Source: G963668185 sp963668185
GTDB lineage: Bacteria > Chloroflexota > Dehalococcoidia > Lucifugimonadales > G963668185
Reading direction: 5' to 3'
DNA length: 64,000 bases
Assembly: GCA_963668185.1 (NCBI GenBank)
Contig: OY764162.1
Coordinates: forward strand, 2,418,001 to 2,482,000
The stretch's first letter is position 1; every line of letters starts with the position of its first letter. A model generated the notes under the pieces. It saw only the letters and a program-made list of their open reading frames with translations. It did not search any database and was not told the origin of the DNA. This document shows, one piece after another, positions 1 through 9,776 of this stretch. The position numbers and the translations under genes are program-made.

Positions 1-1066
1 TGTCCAGGTGGAACTCGCCGTCACGGACGACCAGCTTCAGGAAGGCGGCGATGTTCTTCGCGTACATCTGGCTCGCGTGGTACGGGACGCTGGAGGGCAC
101 GTTCAGCGGGCCGATGACCGTTACGCCGCCGACCGAAACGTCCTCGCCGGGCTGCGTGAGTTCGCAGTTGCCGCCCGTCTCTGCCGCAAGGTCCACGATG
201 ACCGAGCCGGGGCGCATGGCGCGCACCATCTCTCCGCTCACCAGGACCGGCGCGCGCCTGCCGGGCACGGCGGCCGTTGTGATGACAACGTCGCTGTCCG
301 CGACGGCCCGCGTCATCAGCTCGCGCTGCCGCTCGTAGTAGGTCTCGTCCATGGCGCGGGCGTAGCCGCTCCCGCCCTCCGACGCGTCGCCTTCCTGCTC
401 GACTTCGAGGAAGCGCGCTCCCAGGCTCTCGACCTGCTCCTTCACCTCAGGCCGGACGTCGTACGCCTGCACGACCGCGCCCAGGCGGCGCGCCGTGGCG
501 ATCGCCTGCAGGCCGGCGACTCCCGCGCCGAGGACCAGCACGCGGGAAGCGGTGACGGTGCCGGCGGGCGTCATCATCATCGGATAGATCCTGTTCGAGG
601 CGGCGGCGGCCATCACGACCGCCTTGTAGCCGGCTATCGTGGCCTGCGACGTGAGCGCGTCCATCGGCTGCGCGCGGCTGATGCGCGGGATCAACTCCAT
701 CGCGAACGAGGTGACGCCGCGCTCCGCGAGCTTCGCCGCGTTCCGGGGCGAGCCGAGCGGGTCCAGCAGGCCGACGAGCACGAGACCGGATCCCATCATG
801 TCCAGGTCCGGACACCGCTGCCCGTCTCCGGACGCCATCGGCGTCACTTGCGCAACTACGCCGGCCGACTCGAAGAGTTCAGCCCTGCTCGCGACGACGG
901 CCGCGCCCTCAGACTCGTACTCGCCGTCGGCGAATCCCGCGCGGCATCCGGCGCCGGTCTCGACGGCGGCCTCGACGCCCAGGCCGGCGAGGGCCGGCGC
1001 CACGGACGGCACGAGCGCGACGCGGCGCTCGCCAGGATGCGCCTCCAGGGGCGCCGCGACCTTCAT
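1..1066 (-). CDS. pntA: NAD(P) transhydrogenase subunit alpha (partial, 3' end outside window)
   Basis: The minus-strand frame from an ATG at 1066 stays open to the left edge, giving about 355 residues that begin MKVAAPLEAHPGERRVALVP. Family marks are the Rossmann loop GAGVAGLQAIATARRLGA, the conserved NCELTQPGEDV segment, and GPLNVPSSVPYHASQMYAKN near the end, typical of the soluble NAD(H)-binding domain of the proton-pumping Re/Si-specific transhydrogenase. This subunit binds NAD(H) and works with membrane PntB to make NADPH from NADH. A GAGGAG Shine-Dalgarno sits about 7 nt before the ATG. The related alanine dehydrogenase family is less likely given the NCELTQPG signature. The remaining pnt genes should lie left of the window. 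Confidence 0.9.
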   Translation of the reverse strand, partial: MKVAAPLEAHPGERRVALVPSVAPALAGLGVEAAVETGAGCRAGFADGEYESEGAAVVASRAELFESAGVVAQVTPMASGDGQRCPDLDMMGSGLVLVGLLDPLGSPRNAAKLAERGVTSFAMELIPRISRAQPMDALTSQATIAGYKAVVMAAAASNRIYPMMMTPAGTVTASRVLVLGAGVAGLQAIATARRLGAVVQAYDVRPEVKEQVESLGARFLEVEQEGDASEGGSGYARAMDETYYERQRELMTRAVADSDVVITTAAVPGRRAPVLVSGEMVRAMRPGSVIVDLAAETGGNCELTQPGEDVSVGGVTVIGPLNVPSSVPYHASQMYAKNIAAFLKLVVRDGEFHLD

Positions 1067-1275
1067 TCAGACTCCTCAGTCCGCAGTTTGCATAAACGCC
1101 GCAGACCGCCGGGCAAGAGGGCTTGCAAAATCGCTGCCCGCGGAGGCCCGACACAGCCGGCGGCGCTGTTAGTTCAATAATTCACATAAGGTACGTGCTT
1201 GAACTGCGGATTTCAACGAATATGGGGAGGGCTGGCTGCGCACGGATTGTGAACGGTCGTCCTTTGCTCGAAGGC

Positions 1276-2289
1276 TCAGACGTTCGTTGCCCTCGTGCGC
1301 GGCGGCAGCTTTGCCCTTACTTCGGGGTTCACCCATGACATCGGCCATGAGCCGCGCAGGATACGCGCCGCCTCTTCACCGGCTCTCATCAGCGCTCGTT
1401 CCACCGCCAGCGGAGAGTTGCCGGCGGTATGAGGCGTTGTGACGACGTTCTTCATCGACAGAAGCGGATTATCCGGCTCAACGGGTTCCTGCTCGAACAC
1501 GTCGAGTCCTGCCCCTGCAATCTCGCCGGCGCTCAATGCGGAGATCAATGCTTCCTCATCCACTATCCCGCCGCGGCACGTGTTTATGAAGTACGCAGTC
1601 GGCTTCATCTGCTTGAACAACGTCTCGCCCGCCATGCGCCACGTACTGTTGTTCAGTGGAACGTGCATCGAAACAAAGTCAGACCGCTCTGCAAGTTCTC
1701 CCAGGCTTCCTACCAGTTCGACCCCGTACTCAAGCGCCGTCCACGGTTGGGCACGCGGAGCATACGCGAGGAGCTCCATCCTGAATCCGGCCGCCCTGCG
1801 CGCCGTTGCCTTGGCTATGTTCCCGAAGCCAACCATGCCCAGCGTCTGTCCGTACACCTGGCCAACCTTCGCCCCCTCCCCTCTTGAGTCACGCCACGCC
1901 CCCGCCTTTACCAGGGAATCCAACTGCAGGAGCCGGCTCGAGCACGCCAGCACCAACAGGAGCGTGTGGTTGGCGACCTCCTCGATGCACATGTCCGCCG
2001 TGTTGGCCAGCATGACGCCGTGCTCGGTTGCGGCTTCGCGGTCGATATGTTCACAGCCGTGGCCCACGCTGACTATCGCGCTCGCTGTATCGATGGAAGC
2101 GATGACCTCCTCGGGCATGGCAGCATACATGTCGATGATCACGTCCGCGCCGCGTACCGCCTCAGACGTCTCTTCCGTGCTCCTGGGAAGATGCACGCTC
2201 AACTCATAGTCCAAGCCCTCCAGTCCACGCTCCACTGGTCGGCAATCGACTTCTGAAACTGCGAGGAATGCAATCTTGTGCCGCCTCAT
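1276..2289 (-). CDS. D-2-hydroxyacid dehydrogenase (PGDH/CtBP-like)
   Basis: This 337-residue NAD-dependent enzyme should reduce 2-oxoacids to D-2-hydroxyacids in the cytoplasm. The Rossmann motif GMVGFGNIA lies at about 151-159. The catalytic triad is visible: Arg239 in TCRGGIVDE, Glu268 in FEQEP and His287 in TPHTAG. There is no C-terminal ACT domain, so it is not a long feedback-regulated SerA. The open frame runs on upstream into the next gene, but ATG 2289 is preceded by AAGGAG, and the residues before it are an antisense reading of the aminotransferase gene. It lies 14 nt downstream of that aminotransferase on the same strand, suggesting a two-gene oxoacid/amino-acid operon. The substrate is unknown. 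Confidence 0.88.
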   Translation of the reverse strand: MRRHKIAFLAVSEVDCRPVERGLEGLDYELSVHLPRSTEETSEAVRGADVIIDMYAAMPEEVIASIDTASAIVSVGHGCEHIDREAATEHGVMLANTADMCIEEVANHTLLLVLACSSRLLQLDSLVKAGAWRDSRGEGAKVGQVYGQTLGMVGFGNIAKATARRAAGFRMELLAYAPRAQPWTALEYGVELVGSLGELAERSDFVSMHVPLNNSTWRMAGETLFKQMKPTAYFINTCRGGIVDEEALISALSAGEIAGAGLDVFEQEPVEPDNPLLSMKNVVTTPHTAGNSPLAVERALMRAGEEAARILRGSWPMSWVNPEVRAKLPPRTRATNV

Positions 2290-2303
2290 GCCTTCTCCTT
2301 CTT

Positions 2304-3476
2304 CTAGGACGAGGCCCTGGCCAGCGTGGAAAGAGCATCGACCACTGAGGTTATCTCTTCCTCGGTCGTGAAGAACGCGACAGAGACTCGCATGGCGGTC
2401 TGTCTCAGCGCGGGACGGCCCAGAATCCGCCAGCCTTCCCACATGCGCCGGTTCAACTCGTCCCCCGCGAGTCCTGCTACCGAGAACGTCACGATTCCCG
2501 TCGAGACGCTCGGGCCCTCCGGGCTCCGCAGCGTGACGCCTGGGATCTCCGCGATCGCGGCCTTGAGTTGCGCCGTGAGCGCCTGGACTCTGGCGCTCAC
2601 GGCATCCAGTCCGAACGAAGACACGAACTCGATTCCCTTCGCCATGCCGCTGTACACGGGGTAGGGCCGCCCGCCGAACTCGAACTTCCTGGCGGTATCG
2701 TGGAACACGAGGTCGTCCGTGTCGCGGTCCCACTCCGCGGTTCCGGAGCCCGTCCACGAGACCTGCATGCGGTCGATCCAGTCCTTCTTCACGTACAGCG
2801 CCGCTACCCCTGGGCCGCCCAGGCACCACTTGTTCGCGCCCCAGGAGTAGAAGTCGGCCCCGATCTCCCTCAGGTTCATCGGAAACTGTCCGGCGGCCTG
2901 CACGCCGTCGAACGCCACCGGCACGCCCTTGTCGTGCGCGATCCGGCAAATCTCCGCGGCGGGCAGCAGTTGGCCCGTGTCGGTGGTCACGTGGCTCGGC
3001 GCGAGCAGCTTGGTTCGGTCCGTTATGAGCCCGTCGAGGCAGTCCAGCAGCCTGTCGTTGTCGTCGAACAGGGGCAGCTTCTTGATCTTGATTCCCTGCT
3101 TCTCGGCCAGGTTGAGCCATACGTAGATGCCGCTGGGATGCTCCTGCTCCGTGACGATCACCTCGTCGCCCGCCCGCCACTCCATCCCATGGGCGACGGC
3201 GCTCAGACCTTCCGATACCGCCCGCGTCAGCGCGATCTCTTCCGTGTCGACGCCGAACAGGTTGGCTACCGTCGTTCGGCAGTTCTCGTAGCTCGTGGCC
3301 GTTCTTTCCCGCATTTCGGGCGTGTCGGCCCCGTGCTCCATCACCGCCTCGTAGTGTTCGGTCACCGCCCTCGTGACCGGCCTTGGCATCGGGCCGTAGC
3401 CGCCCGTATTCAGATAGATGCTCTTGTGCAGAGCCGGAATCTCATCCCGGTACCTCAGGACATTGTCTGGCGTCAC
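2304..3476 (-). CDS. Aminotransferase class V-fold PLP enzyme
   Basis: A 390-residue fold-type I PLP enzyme of the class V (cysteine desulfurase / isopenicillin-N epimerase) superfamily. The PLP lysine is Lys216 in SWGANKWCLGGPG, the PLP-ring aspartate is Asp190 in FDGVQAAGQ, and His113 stacks on the ring. No mobile cysteine loop like that of IscS/SufS is evident, so it is more likely an epimerase, lyase or aminotransferase-like enzyme than a sulfur donor. It is transcribed ahead of the 2-hydroxyacid dehydrogenase. The substrate cannot be read from the sequence. Confidence 0.85.
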   Translation of the reverse strand: MTPDNVLRYRDEIPALHKSIYLNTGGYGPMPRPVTRAVTEHYEAVMEHGADTPEMRERTATSYENCRTTVANLFGVDTEEIALTRAVSEGLSAVAHGMEWRAGDEVIVTEQEHPSGIYVWLNLAEKQGIKIKKLPLFDDNDRLLDCLDGLITDRTKLLAPSHVTTDTGQLLPAAEICRIAHDKGVPVAFDGVQAAGQFPMNLREIGADFYSWGANKWCLGGPGVAALYVKKDWIDRMQVSWTGSGTAEWDRDTDDLVFHDTARKFEFGGRPYPVYSGMAKGIEFVSSFGLDAVSARVQALTAQLKAAIAEIPGVTLRSPEGPSVSTGIVTFSVAGLAGDELNRRMWEGWRILGRPALRQTAMRVSVAFFTTEEEITSVVDALSTLARASS

Positions 3477-3676
3477 GCTTTCCCTCCCACGTTCACGGAA
3501 TGCATAGCGATTATACAGCCGGGCTGCCTTTCAAATACCTGGCGTTGTTCCTCACTCTGTGAGTCCGCCTAGATCGCGGCGCTTCCCATTCGCCGCTTTG
3601 GTACAATCCACGCGTACTCAGCGCCAGACGCGCGTTTCCAGGAAAGCCACTACTTGAGGGGGCCGGGACTGTTCCG

Positions 3677-4594
3677 ATGTCAGGAAAGGTGAAGATCCGA
3701 AGGTTTCGGTGGAGCGACCTTTCTCCTTTCACGAGCCTGTTCAACAGGCTGAACGGACTGGAGGGCACGCCGCGGGCCGCCACCGAGTCCTTCATGCGCC
3801 AGTTCCTTTCCCACCCGTCGATGAAGGCTGAACGGAACGGCTTCGTCGCTGAGCGCGGCGGGTCTTTGGAAGGCTACCTGCTGGTGTTCTTGGAAAGGCC
3901 GATCTCCCGGTCAGTCGGCATGGGAGGCGCGGTCCCTGGAACGGACGAAGGCAGCGTCTGGACCAGCCTCTTGCACGCCGGCCTGAATCACGCCAGGGTT
4001 GCGGAGGTGTCCGTGTTCCACACGCAGGTCCCGGAGAACTCTCGAGTCCGGCGCGGCCTGTTGGTCAAAGAAGGATTCAGCCACGTTCGAACGTACTGGA
4101 ACATGCAATGGGAGCCCAGTCCGATAGCACAGCCGGGGCTGGTCGCGGGCATGCGCTTCCGGCCGCTGATCCTCGGCCAGGACGAGGGCGACCTTGCCGG
4201 CCTTCAGAACGCCTCCTTCGGCGACAACTGGGGCTTTTGCCCGAACACACAGGAGGAGATCGAGGCGCGCGTCCGCTTCAGCACGATGGACCCGGATGGA
4301 ATCATCCTGCTGGAAGCGAATGGCCGCGTCGTAGGCTACAACTGGACGTCGCTCGCCAGTACCGAGATGGGGCCGGTCGGCCGCATCGAGATGACCGGAG
4401 TGCACCCGGGTATGAGGGGCAGGGGCCTCGGCAAGGCCGTGGTCACCGCAGGTCTCGACTACTTGCGCTCGAAAGGGGCCGTGCGCGTGGAGCTTGAGGT
4501 GGACTCCGCCAACCCGGCCGCTACCCGGCTCTACGAGGGTCTGGGCTTCACGTATGCGGGCCCAACGTACTGGTATGAGATGCGTCTGGCCTGA
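3677..4594 (+). CDS. Tandem GNAT N-acetyltransferase (MshD-like architecture)
   Basis: This 305-residue protein has two GNAT folds in tandem. The N-terminal half (about 1-140) is degenerate, while the C-terminal half (about 150-305) carries the acetyl-CoA loop VHPGMRGRGLGKAVV followed by NPAATRLYEGLGF. This layout and length match mycothiol synthase MshD, but tandem GNATs also serve other substrates. It is convergent with the MshA-like glycosyltransferase, with only 5 bp between the stop codons, which makes a thiol-sugar role worth considering. It is divergent from the aminotransferase gene across 200 bp that probably hold both promoters. Assignment as a GNAT is secure; the substrate is inferred. 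Confidence 0.8.
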   Translation: MSGKVKIRRFRWSDLSPFTSLFNRLNGLEGTPRAATESFMRQFLSHPSMKAERNGFVAERGGSLEGYLLVFLERPISRSVGMGGAVPGTDEGSVWTSLLHAGLNHARVAEVSVFHTQVPENSRVRRGLLVKEGFSHVRTYWNMQWEPSPIAQPGLVAGMRFRPLILGQDEGDLAGLQNASFGDNWGFCPNTQEEIEARVRFSTMDPDGIILLEANGRVVGYNWTSLASTEMGPVGRIEMTGVHPGMRGRGLGKAVVTAGLDYLRSKGAVRVELEVDSANPAATRLYEGLGFTYAGPTYWYEMRLA

Positions 4595-4599
4595 GCCGC

Positions 4600-5874
4600 C
4601 TACGTTCCTCCGGACATAGCAAGTTGCGGCTCGCCTGCGAGTTCTGAGTACAGATCGGCAAGGCTGCCGACGACGCCGCTCCAACTCATAGCCTCCGCAG
4701 CGCTTCGGCCGGCCCTCCCCATGCACTCTCTGAGTTCCTCGTTTCCAAGCAGAAGATCGAGCCTCTCCCTGAACGAGTCGGGCTGCCCCTCGGCTGCAAG
4801 GAAGCCGGACTCGCCGCTCACGATGAACGACGGCAGTCCGCCGACGCCTGACGCCACGACAGGCGTGCCGCACGCCATGGCCTCCAGCGCCGCCAGCCCG
4901 AAGCTCTCGTAGTAGGAGGGCAGCACGAACACGTCGGCGGCGTTGTAGTACGTCGGCAACTCCGCGTGCTCTACGGGGCCGATGAAAATCACCTTGTCTT
5001 CGACGCCAACCGATCGCGCGACCGCTCTGAGCTCCTCCAGGTGCCCGTCATACCCCGGATCCCCGCCGGCCACGACGAACCTCGCACCGTTCCCTGCCTC
5101 CATACGGGCCAGCGCCCGTACGACCAGATCGACGCCCTTCAAGGGTTCGATCCTCCCGACATAGAGAATGGTGGGGCGCCCGTTCCAGCCGAGCCGGTCC
5201 TTCGCCTCCGCCCGGTCCATCGGCCTGAACAGGTCCAGGTCAACGCCCGCGGGAATCACGTGGACTTTGTCGCCGTCAGCCTGGTAGAGCCGCTCCAGGG
5301 CAGTCCTCTCATGCTCGGTGGACACTACCACCGCATCGGCTTGTTCCAGGACGGCCTGTTCCGCCTCGGTCCTGCCCTCAGGCTCTCTCTCTTCAGACCT
5401 AGCCCGGAGCTTCGTGCGGGCGAGCGTGTGGAAGGTGGTCACGTGCGACGCGCTCCAGCGCTTCGCCAGCGCGAGCGCTCCCAGCCCGGACAGCCAGTAG
5501 TGGGAGTGGACGAGACTGTACCCGGTCCCTTCCGAGGCGCTGAACTCACATGCCCTGTCCACGAACTCCGGGACGCACTCCTTCAATAGTTCCTTCGGAC
5601 GGCTCCTGGCGCACGCTTCGAGGTGTATGAGCCTCGCGTTCTCGCCCAACTCCACTACGTCCGGGTGGTCGGCGTCATGCCAGCGCGTGTACACGTCGGT
5701 GGGGATGCCGCGGCGGCCCAGCTCCTTCGCCTGCTGAAGGACGTACACGTTCATGCCGCCGGCGTCCTTCGTTCCGGGGAGGGCCAGCGGGCAGCTATGG
5801 AAGCTGATGAGCGCCAGCCTGTCTCCGCCGTGAAGACCCAGCGCCTCGCCTGGAAGTGTCCGGCTCGCCCGCAA
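4600..5874 (-). CDS. GT4 glycosyltransferase, MshA-like
   Basis: A 424-residue GT-B fold retaining glycosyltransferase of family GT4. The N-terminal signature GTKDAGGMNVYVLQQAKELG closely resembles D-inositol-3-phosphate glycosyltransferase MshA, the first step of mycothiol synthesis. The C-terminal donor-binding E-x7-E type segment is YESFGLAALEAMACGTPVVA. Sucrose-phosphate-type GT4 enzymes share the fold but usually have DTGGQ in the acceptor loop. The start is a TTG two nucleotides after the TAA of the upstream CelD-like gene, implying translational coupling in a folE / CelD-like / glycosyltransferase operon. A true MshA role would need MshC, which is not in the window. Confidence 0.82.
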   Translation of the reverse strand: MRASRTLPGEALGLHGGDRLALISFHSCPLALPGTKDAGGMNVYVLQQAKELGRRGIPTDVYTRWHDADHPDVVELGENARLIHLEACARSRPKELLKECVPEFVDRACEFSASEGTGYSLVHSHYWLSGLGALALAKRWSASHVTTFHTLARTKLRARSEEREPEGRTEAEQAVLEQADAVVVSTEHERTALERLYQADGDKVHVIPAGVDLDLFRPMDRAEAKDRLGWNGRPTILYVGRIEPLKGVDLVVRALARMEAGNGARFVVAGGDPGYDGHLEELRAVARSVGVEDKVIFIGPVEHAELPTYYNAADVFVLPSYYESFGLAALEAMACGTPVVASGVGGLPSFIVSGESGFLAAEGQPDSFRERLDLLLGNEELRECMGRAGRSAAEAMSWSGVVGSLADLYSELAGEPQLAMSGGT

Positions 5875-5876
5875 AG

Positions 5877-6863
5877 TTATCTGTCCACGGTCACGCGGTA
5901 CACCAGGCGGTCGATTCCGCCGAGGTCGTACTTGTAGCGTTCCGAGCCTCTCAGGAAGTCGAACCTGCGCCGGCCCTCTTCGATCGCGTCCTTGATGCAG
6001 AGGGCCTTGTTGATCAGGCCGACGCTCAGCCGGTAGTACTCGGGGTTGAAGCCGCTGTTGTAGAGCAGGTATTCACCGTCGTAGTCGAATGAGATGCAGC
6101 ACGCAACTCGTTCCCCATCCAACTCCAGGAAGTTGAGCTTGAACTGGTCGCGGCCGATCAACTCTTCGGCGGTGTCCAGGAAGAACCGGCGCCGCTCAGG
6201 CGTGAGGAACTCTTCCTTGTCTGTCCGGCTGATCCTCAACAGATGGAAGAAGTCGTCCATGTCTTCGCTGAGCGTGGACAGGTCCGAGCGCGCGTACTGG
6301 CGGAACTCTCCCGCCCGCTCCAAGCGCCGGATCTTCCGCCTCAGTTCGTGCCTGTTCTTCTTGGAAAGCCCCATGAGGTATTCGTCCCACGAGCCGGGCA
6401 GATCTGTGAGAGGCGTGGTGTCCTCCTCGTCGATGGCGACCCGGCATCCGTCGGCTTTGGCCAGCGACACGAATTCGCTGAGCGTGGGAGAGCCTTCCGA
6501 CACTCCGGTGAGCACGGCGCGGCGCCATTCGAGGCCCTTCGCGTGTTCCCACAACTTGCCGTAGAACTCGGCAGCCCTGTCCTCCAGCGCGAGGAAGTCC
6601 AGATAGTCCACGATGTCCGGATCGCCGACCAGCCGCAACTCGCCGTTCTTGAGCATGAGCGGGGCTATTCCGATGGTGGCGTCCTCGCTGCGGACGGACG
6701 CCAGATGCAGGTCCCAGCCGTCTCCGAAGTTCTCCCACCACGTCTTCTGCCACCAGGGGGTTACGAAGACGGTGTTAGTCGAGGAGTCGGGCAGGAAGTC
6801 GATCCATTCCTGCTCTATCCCGTCGAAGTCGGAGGTGTGGGTAACGTCAGGCAAATTAGACAC
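5877..6863 (-). CDS. CelD/FemAB-like GNAT-fold acyltransferase
   Basis: A 328-residue protein of the BcsL/CelD type (Acetyltransf_6, a GNAT-like FemAB relative). The central region with KKNRHELRRKIRRLERAG followed by FLELDGERVACCISFDYDGEYLLYNSGFNPEYYRLSVG is the usual signature: a basic helix, then the GNAT beta-hairpin and the G-x-x-L/I helix. Relatives are found in polysaccharide and aminoacyl-transfer clusters; the exact acyl group is not predictable. It starts at a GTG that overlaps the 3' end of folE by 8 bp and ends 2 nt before the MshA-like gene, so the three genes are very probably co-translated. Confidence 0.75.
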   Translation of the reverse strand: MSNLPDVTHTSDFDGIEQEWIDFLPDSSTNTVFVTPWWQKTWWENFGDGWDLHLASVRSEDATIGIAPLMLKNGELRLVGDPDIVDYLDFLALEDRAAEFYGKLWEHAKGLEWRRAVLTGVSEGSPTLSEFVSLAKADGCRVAIDEEDTTPLTDLPGSWDEYLMGLSKKNRHELRRKIRRLERAGEFRQYARSDLSTLSEDMDDFFHLLRISRTDKEEFLTPERRRFFLDTAEELIGRDQFKLNFLELDGERVACCISFDYDGEYLLYNSGFNPEYYRLSVGLINKALCIKDAIEEGRRRFDFLRGSERYKYDLGGIDRLVYRVTVDR

Positions 6864-7419
6864 GTCCCTGTACGAGGCTCAGGAACTCGGAGCGGGTCTC
6901 CGGCCTGGTCCTGAAGCTCCCGCGGATCGCAGAGGTCACGAATGAGGCGCCGAGCTTTTCGACGCCCCTCAGCGAGATGCACATGTGCTCCGCGCTCAGG
7001 ACCGTGCCCACTCCCTCGGGGTTGAGCGACGTGAAGACCGCGTCCGCAAGCTCGCTGGTCAGGCGTTCCTGCATCTGCGGGCGGCGGGCCAGGGACGTGA
7101 GGGCGCGGGCCAGCTTGCTGGCTCCGACCACGCGGCCCCTGGGTATGTAGCCTACGTGGGCTTTGCCGTAGAAGGGGAGCAGGTGATGCTCGCACATTGA
7201 GAAGAATGGGATGTCTCGAAGGATGACCATCTCCCTGTGACCCTCTTCGAAGCCGGTGGCAAGGTGCTCGCCGGGGTCTTCCGTTAGCCCGGAGAAGAAG
7301 TCGGCATACATCCTGGCAACGCGCGCCGGAGTATCTGCAAGTCCCTCTCTCTTGGGATCGTCGCCTATCGCGACGATGATCGAGGCGACAGCCTCTTCAA
7401 TCGCTGCTCTGTTTACCAA
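6856..7419 (-). CDS. folE: GTP cyclohydrolase I FolE
   Basis: This 187-residue enzyme catalyses GTP to 7,8-dihydroneopterin triphosphate, the entry to folate and pterin synthesis. Length and motifs are canonical: EGLADTPARVARMY at 25-38, and the zinc site with Cys76 and His79 in MCEHHLLPFYG plus Cys147 in EHMCISLRGV. It is the first gene of a minus-strand operon with an acyltransferase and a glycosyltransferase, an unusual setting that may point to a pterin-glycoside or a shared sugar-modification pathway rather than simple folate supply. Confidence 0.96.
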   Translation of the reverse strand: MVNRAAIEEAVASIIVAIGDDPKREGLADTPARVARMYADFFSGLTEDPGEHLATGFEEGHREMVILRDIPFFSMCEHHLLPFYGKAHVGYIPRGRVVGASKLARALTSLARRPQMQERLTSELADAVFTSLNPEGVGTVLSAEHMCISLRGVEKLGASFVTSAIRGSFRTRPETRSEFLSLVQGRV

Positions 7420-7516
7420 GAGGCGCCTTTCGAAAGCCGGTTAAAAGGCTGGAAACCGGTGTCCAAGCTACCATAGCGCCGGTTTGCCCATCAATGATTT
7501 GGAGGCAGGCCGCTCA

Positions 7517-7540
7517 TGGTTCGACAGGCTCACCACGAAC
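7517..7540. repeat. Dispersed repeat R2 (GTTCGACAGGCTCACC…CGAACG variant)
   Basis: One copy of the R2 family, recognisable as TTCGACAGGCTCA followed by a CGAACG tail. The arms TTCG and CGAA make a short stem. Other copies are near 8922, 13592, 14118, 15315, 34378, 34410, 35067, 41668, 47680 and 51598, always outside conserved genes. Confidence 0.8.
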
Positions 7541-7580
7541 GAAACGTAACCATGATTTGAGATTGGGACGGCGCTTGCAC

Positions 7581-7610
7581 TTGTGCGCTGCCGCCCTCGG
7601 CTCCTAGAAT
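7581..7610 (+). promoter_or_regulatory. Candidate sigma-70-like promoter of glyA
   Basis: TTGTGC at 7581-7586 and TAGAAT at 7605-7610 are separated by 18 bp and lie about 45 bp upstream of the glyA start. The match is by eye only. No glycine or tetrahydrofolate riboswitch fold was recognisable in the leader. Confidence 0.4.
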
Positions 7611-7655
7611 TGGCGCAGCCAGGGCCGATGCGCCTGAGATCACAGGAGAACACCG

Positions 7656-8900
<1,245 letters not shown>

Positions 8901-8914
8901 GGCGGAGGCGGCCC

Positions 8915-9034
8915 CAGGCGCTCATCCTTCGACAGGCTCAGGACGAACGGATGGGGCGAGGGCCGCTCCTGCCGCTCATCGGAGAACCCCATCCCAACCT
9001 TCCCCAGCAGACTGGGGAAGGGGGTCGGAGAAGG
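8915..9034. repeat. Dispersed repeats R2 then R1 downstream of glyA
   Basis: An R2 copy (CCTTCGACAGGCTCAGGACG, about 8926-8950) is followed by an R1 copy (about 8982-9031) whose core CTTCCCCAGCAGACTGGGGA forms a perfect 9-bp stem with a 4-nt loop. R1 sits between the convergent glyA and rnc genes and could act as a bidirectional terminator, although no T-run follows. Confidence 0.8.
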
Positions 9035-9071
9035 ACGCTTTCCACTGGTTTTAGACACCCACTTAGAGGCG

Positions 9072-9776
9072 TCAGGCAGGTCTGTTCTTCAGCGATTCCA
9101 GGGCGGCGCTGGCGGCTTCACGCTCGGCGAGGGCCTTGCGGGGGCCGGCGCCTGTTCCGGCGGTCCTGCCGTCGACCAGCACCTCGGCGGTGAAGGTGCG
9201 GGCGTGGTCTTTGCCCGACTCGGCGACGATCCGGTACTCCGGGAGGGGCAGGCCCCTGGCCTGCAGCGCCTCCTGGAGTTCGGACTTCGGGTTCCTCTGG
9301 CGGTCCGGCGCGTTCAGGTAGTTCCCAAGAGCGGACAGGACCCAGTCACGGGCCGCGCCGTAGCCCTGGTCCAGGAAGAGCGCTCCGACGACGGCCTCGA
9401 AGGCGTTGGCCAGGTTCCCGTCGCGTTCGCGGCCTCCCGCCGCCTCTTCGCCGCGGCCCATCAGCAGGCATTCTCCGAGAGACAGGTCCCTGGCGGCGCG
9501 TGCCAGCGTCCCGCCCTGCACGACGGCGGCGCGGCGCTGGGTGAGACTGCCCTCCCGCAGTTCGGGGCGGTCCCTGTACAGTTCCTCCGCTATGACGGCG
9601 CCGATGACGGCGTCTCCGAGGAACTCGAGGCGCTCGTTAGACTCCGCCGCCCTGTCCGGCGCCTCGTTGACGTACGAGCTGTGGACGAGGGCGGTCCGGA
9701 GAAGGCCGGCGTCTTCGAATGCCACGGCCAACTGCCGCTCGGCGGCCTTTGTATGTTCGATTTCTTCACGAGGCAA
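9072..9776 (-). CDS. rnc: Ribonuclease III
   Basis: A 234-residue double-strand-specific RNase for rRNA and mRNA processing. The catalytic domain has the signature NERLEFLGDAV at 47-57, and the C-terminal 70 residues are a dsRNA-binding domain (NPKSELQEALQARG, then ALAEREAASAALE). One oddity: the second metal-binding motif reads NLANAFEAVVGALFLDQG, so the aspartate equivalent to E. coli Asp114 is Asn124, while the essential Glu127 is kept. The gene is convergent with glyA and followed by R1/R2 repeats. Confidence 0.94.
   Translation of the reverse strand: MPREEIEHTKAAERQLAVAFEDAGLLRTALVHSSYVNEAPDRAAESNERLEFLGDAVIGAVIAEELYRDRPELREGSLTQRRAAVVQGGTLARAARDLSLGECLLMGRGEEAAGGRERDGNLANAFEAVVGALFLDQGYGAARDWVLSALGNYLNAPDRQRNPKSELQEALQARGLPLPEYRIVAESGKDHARTFTAEVLVDGRTAGTGAGPRKALAEREAASAALESLKNRPA

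Noticed and set aside
8..1180. A 390-codon plus-strand open frame at the left edge
   Set aside because: It is antisense to the transhydrogenase alpha gene, whose minus-strand translation has clear family motifs; the plus-strand product is Arg/Ala/Gly-rich without a fold.
7443..7655. Glycine or folate riboswitch upstream of glyA
   Set aside because: No matching conserved core could be found by eye; the leader is largely an R2 repeat plus promoter.
8982..9031. R1 repeats as classical intrinsic terminators
   Set aside because: The stem is strong and often lies between convergent genes, but no T-run follows in most copies and several lie inside an open frame.
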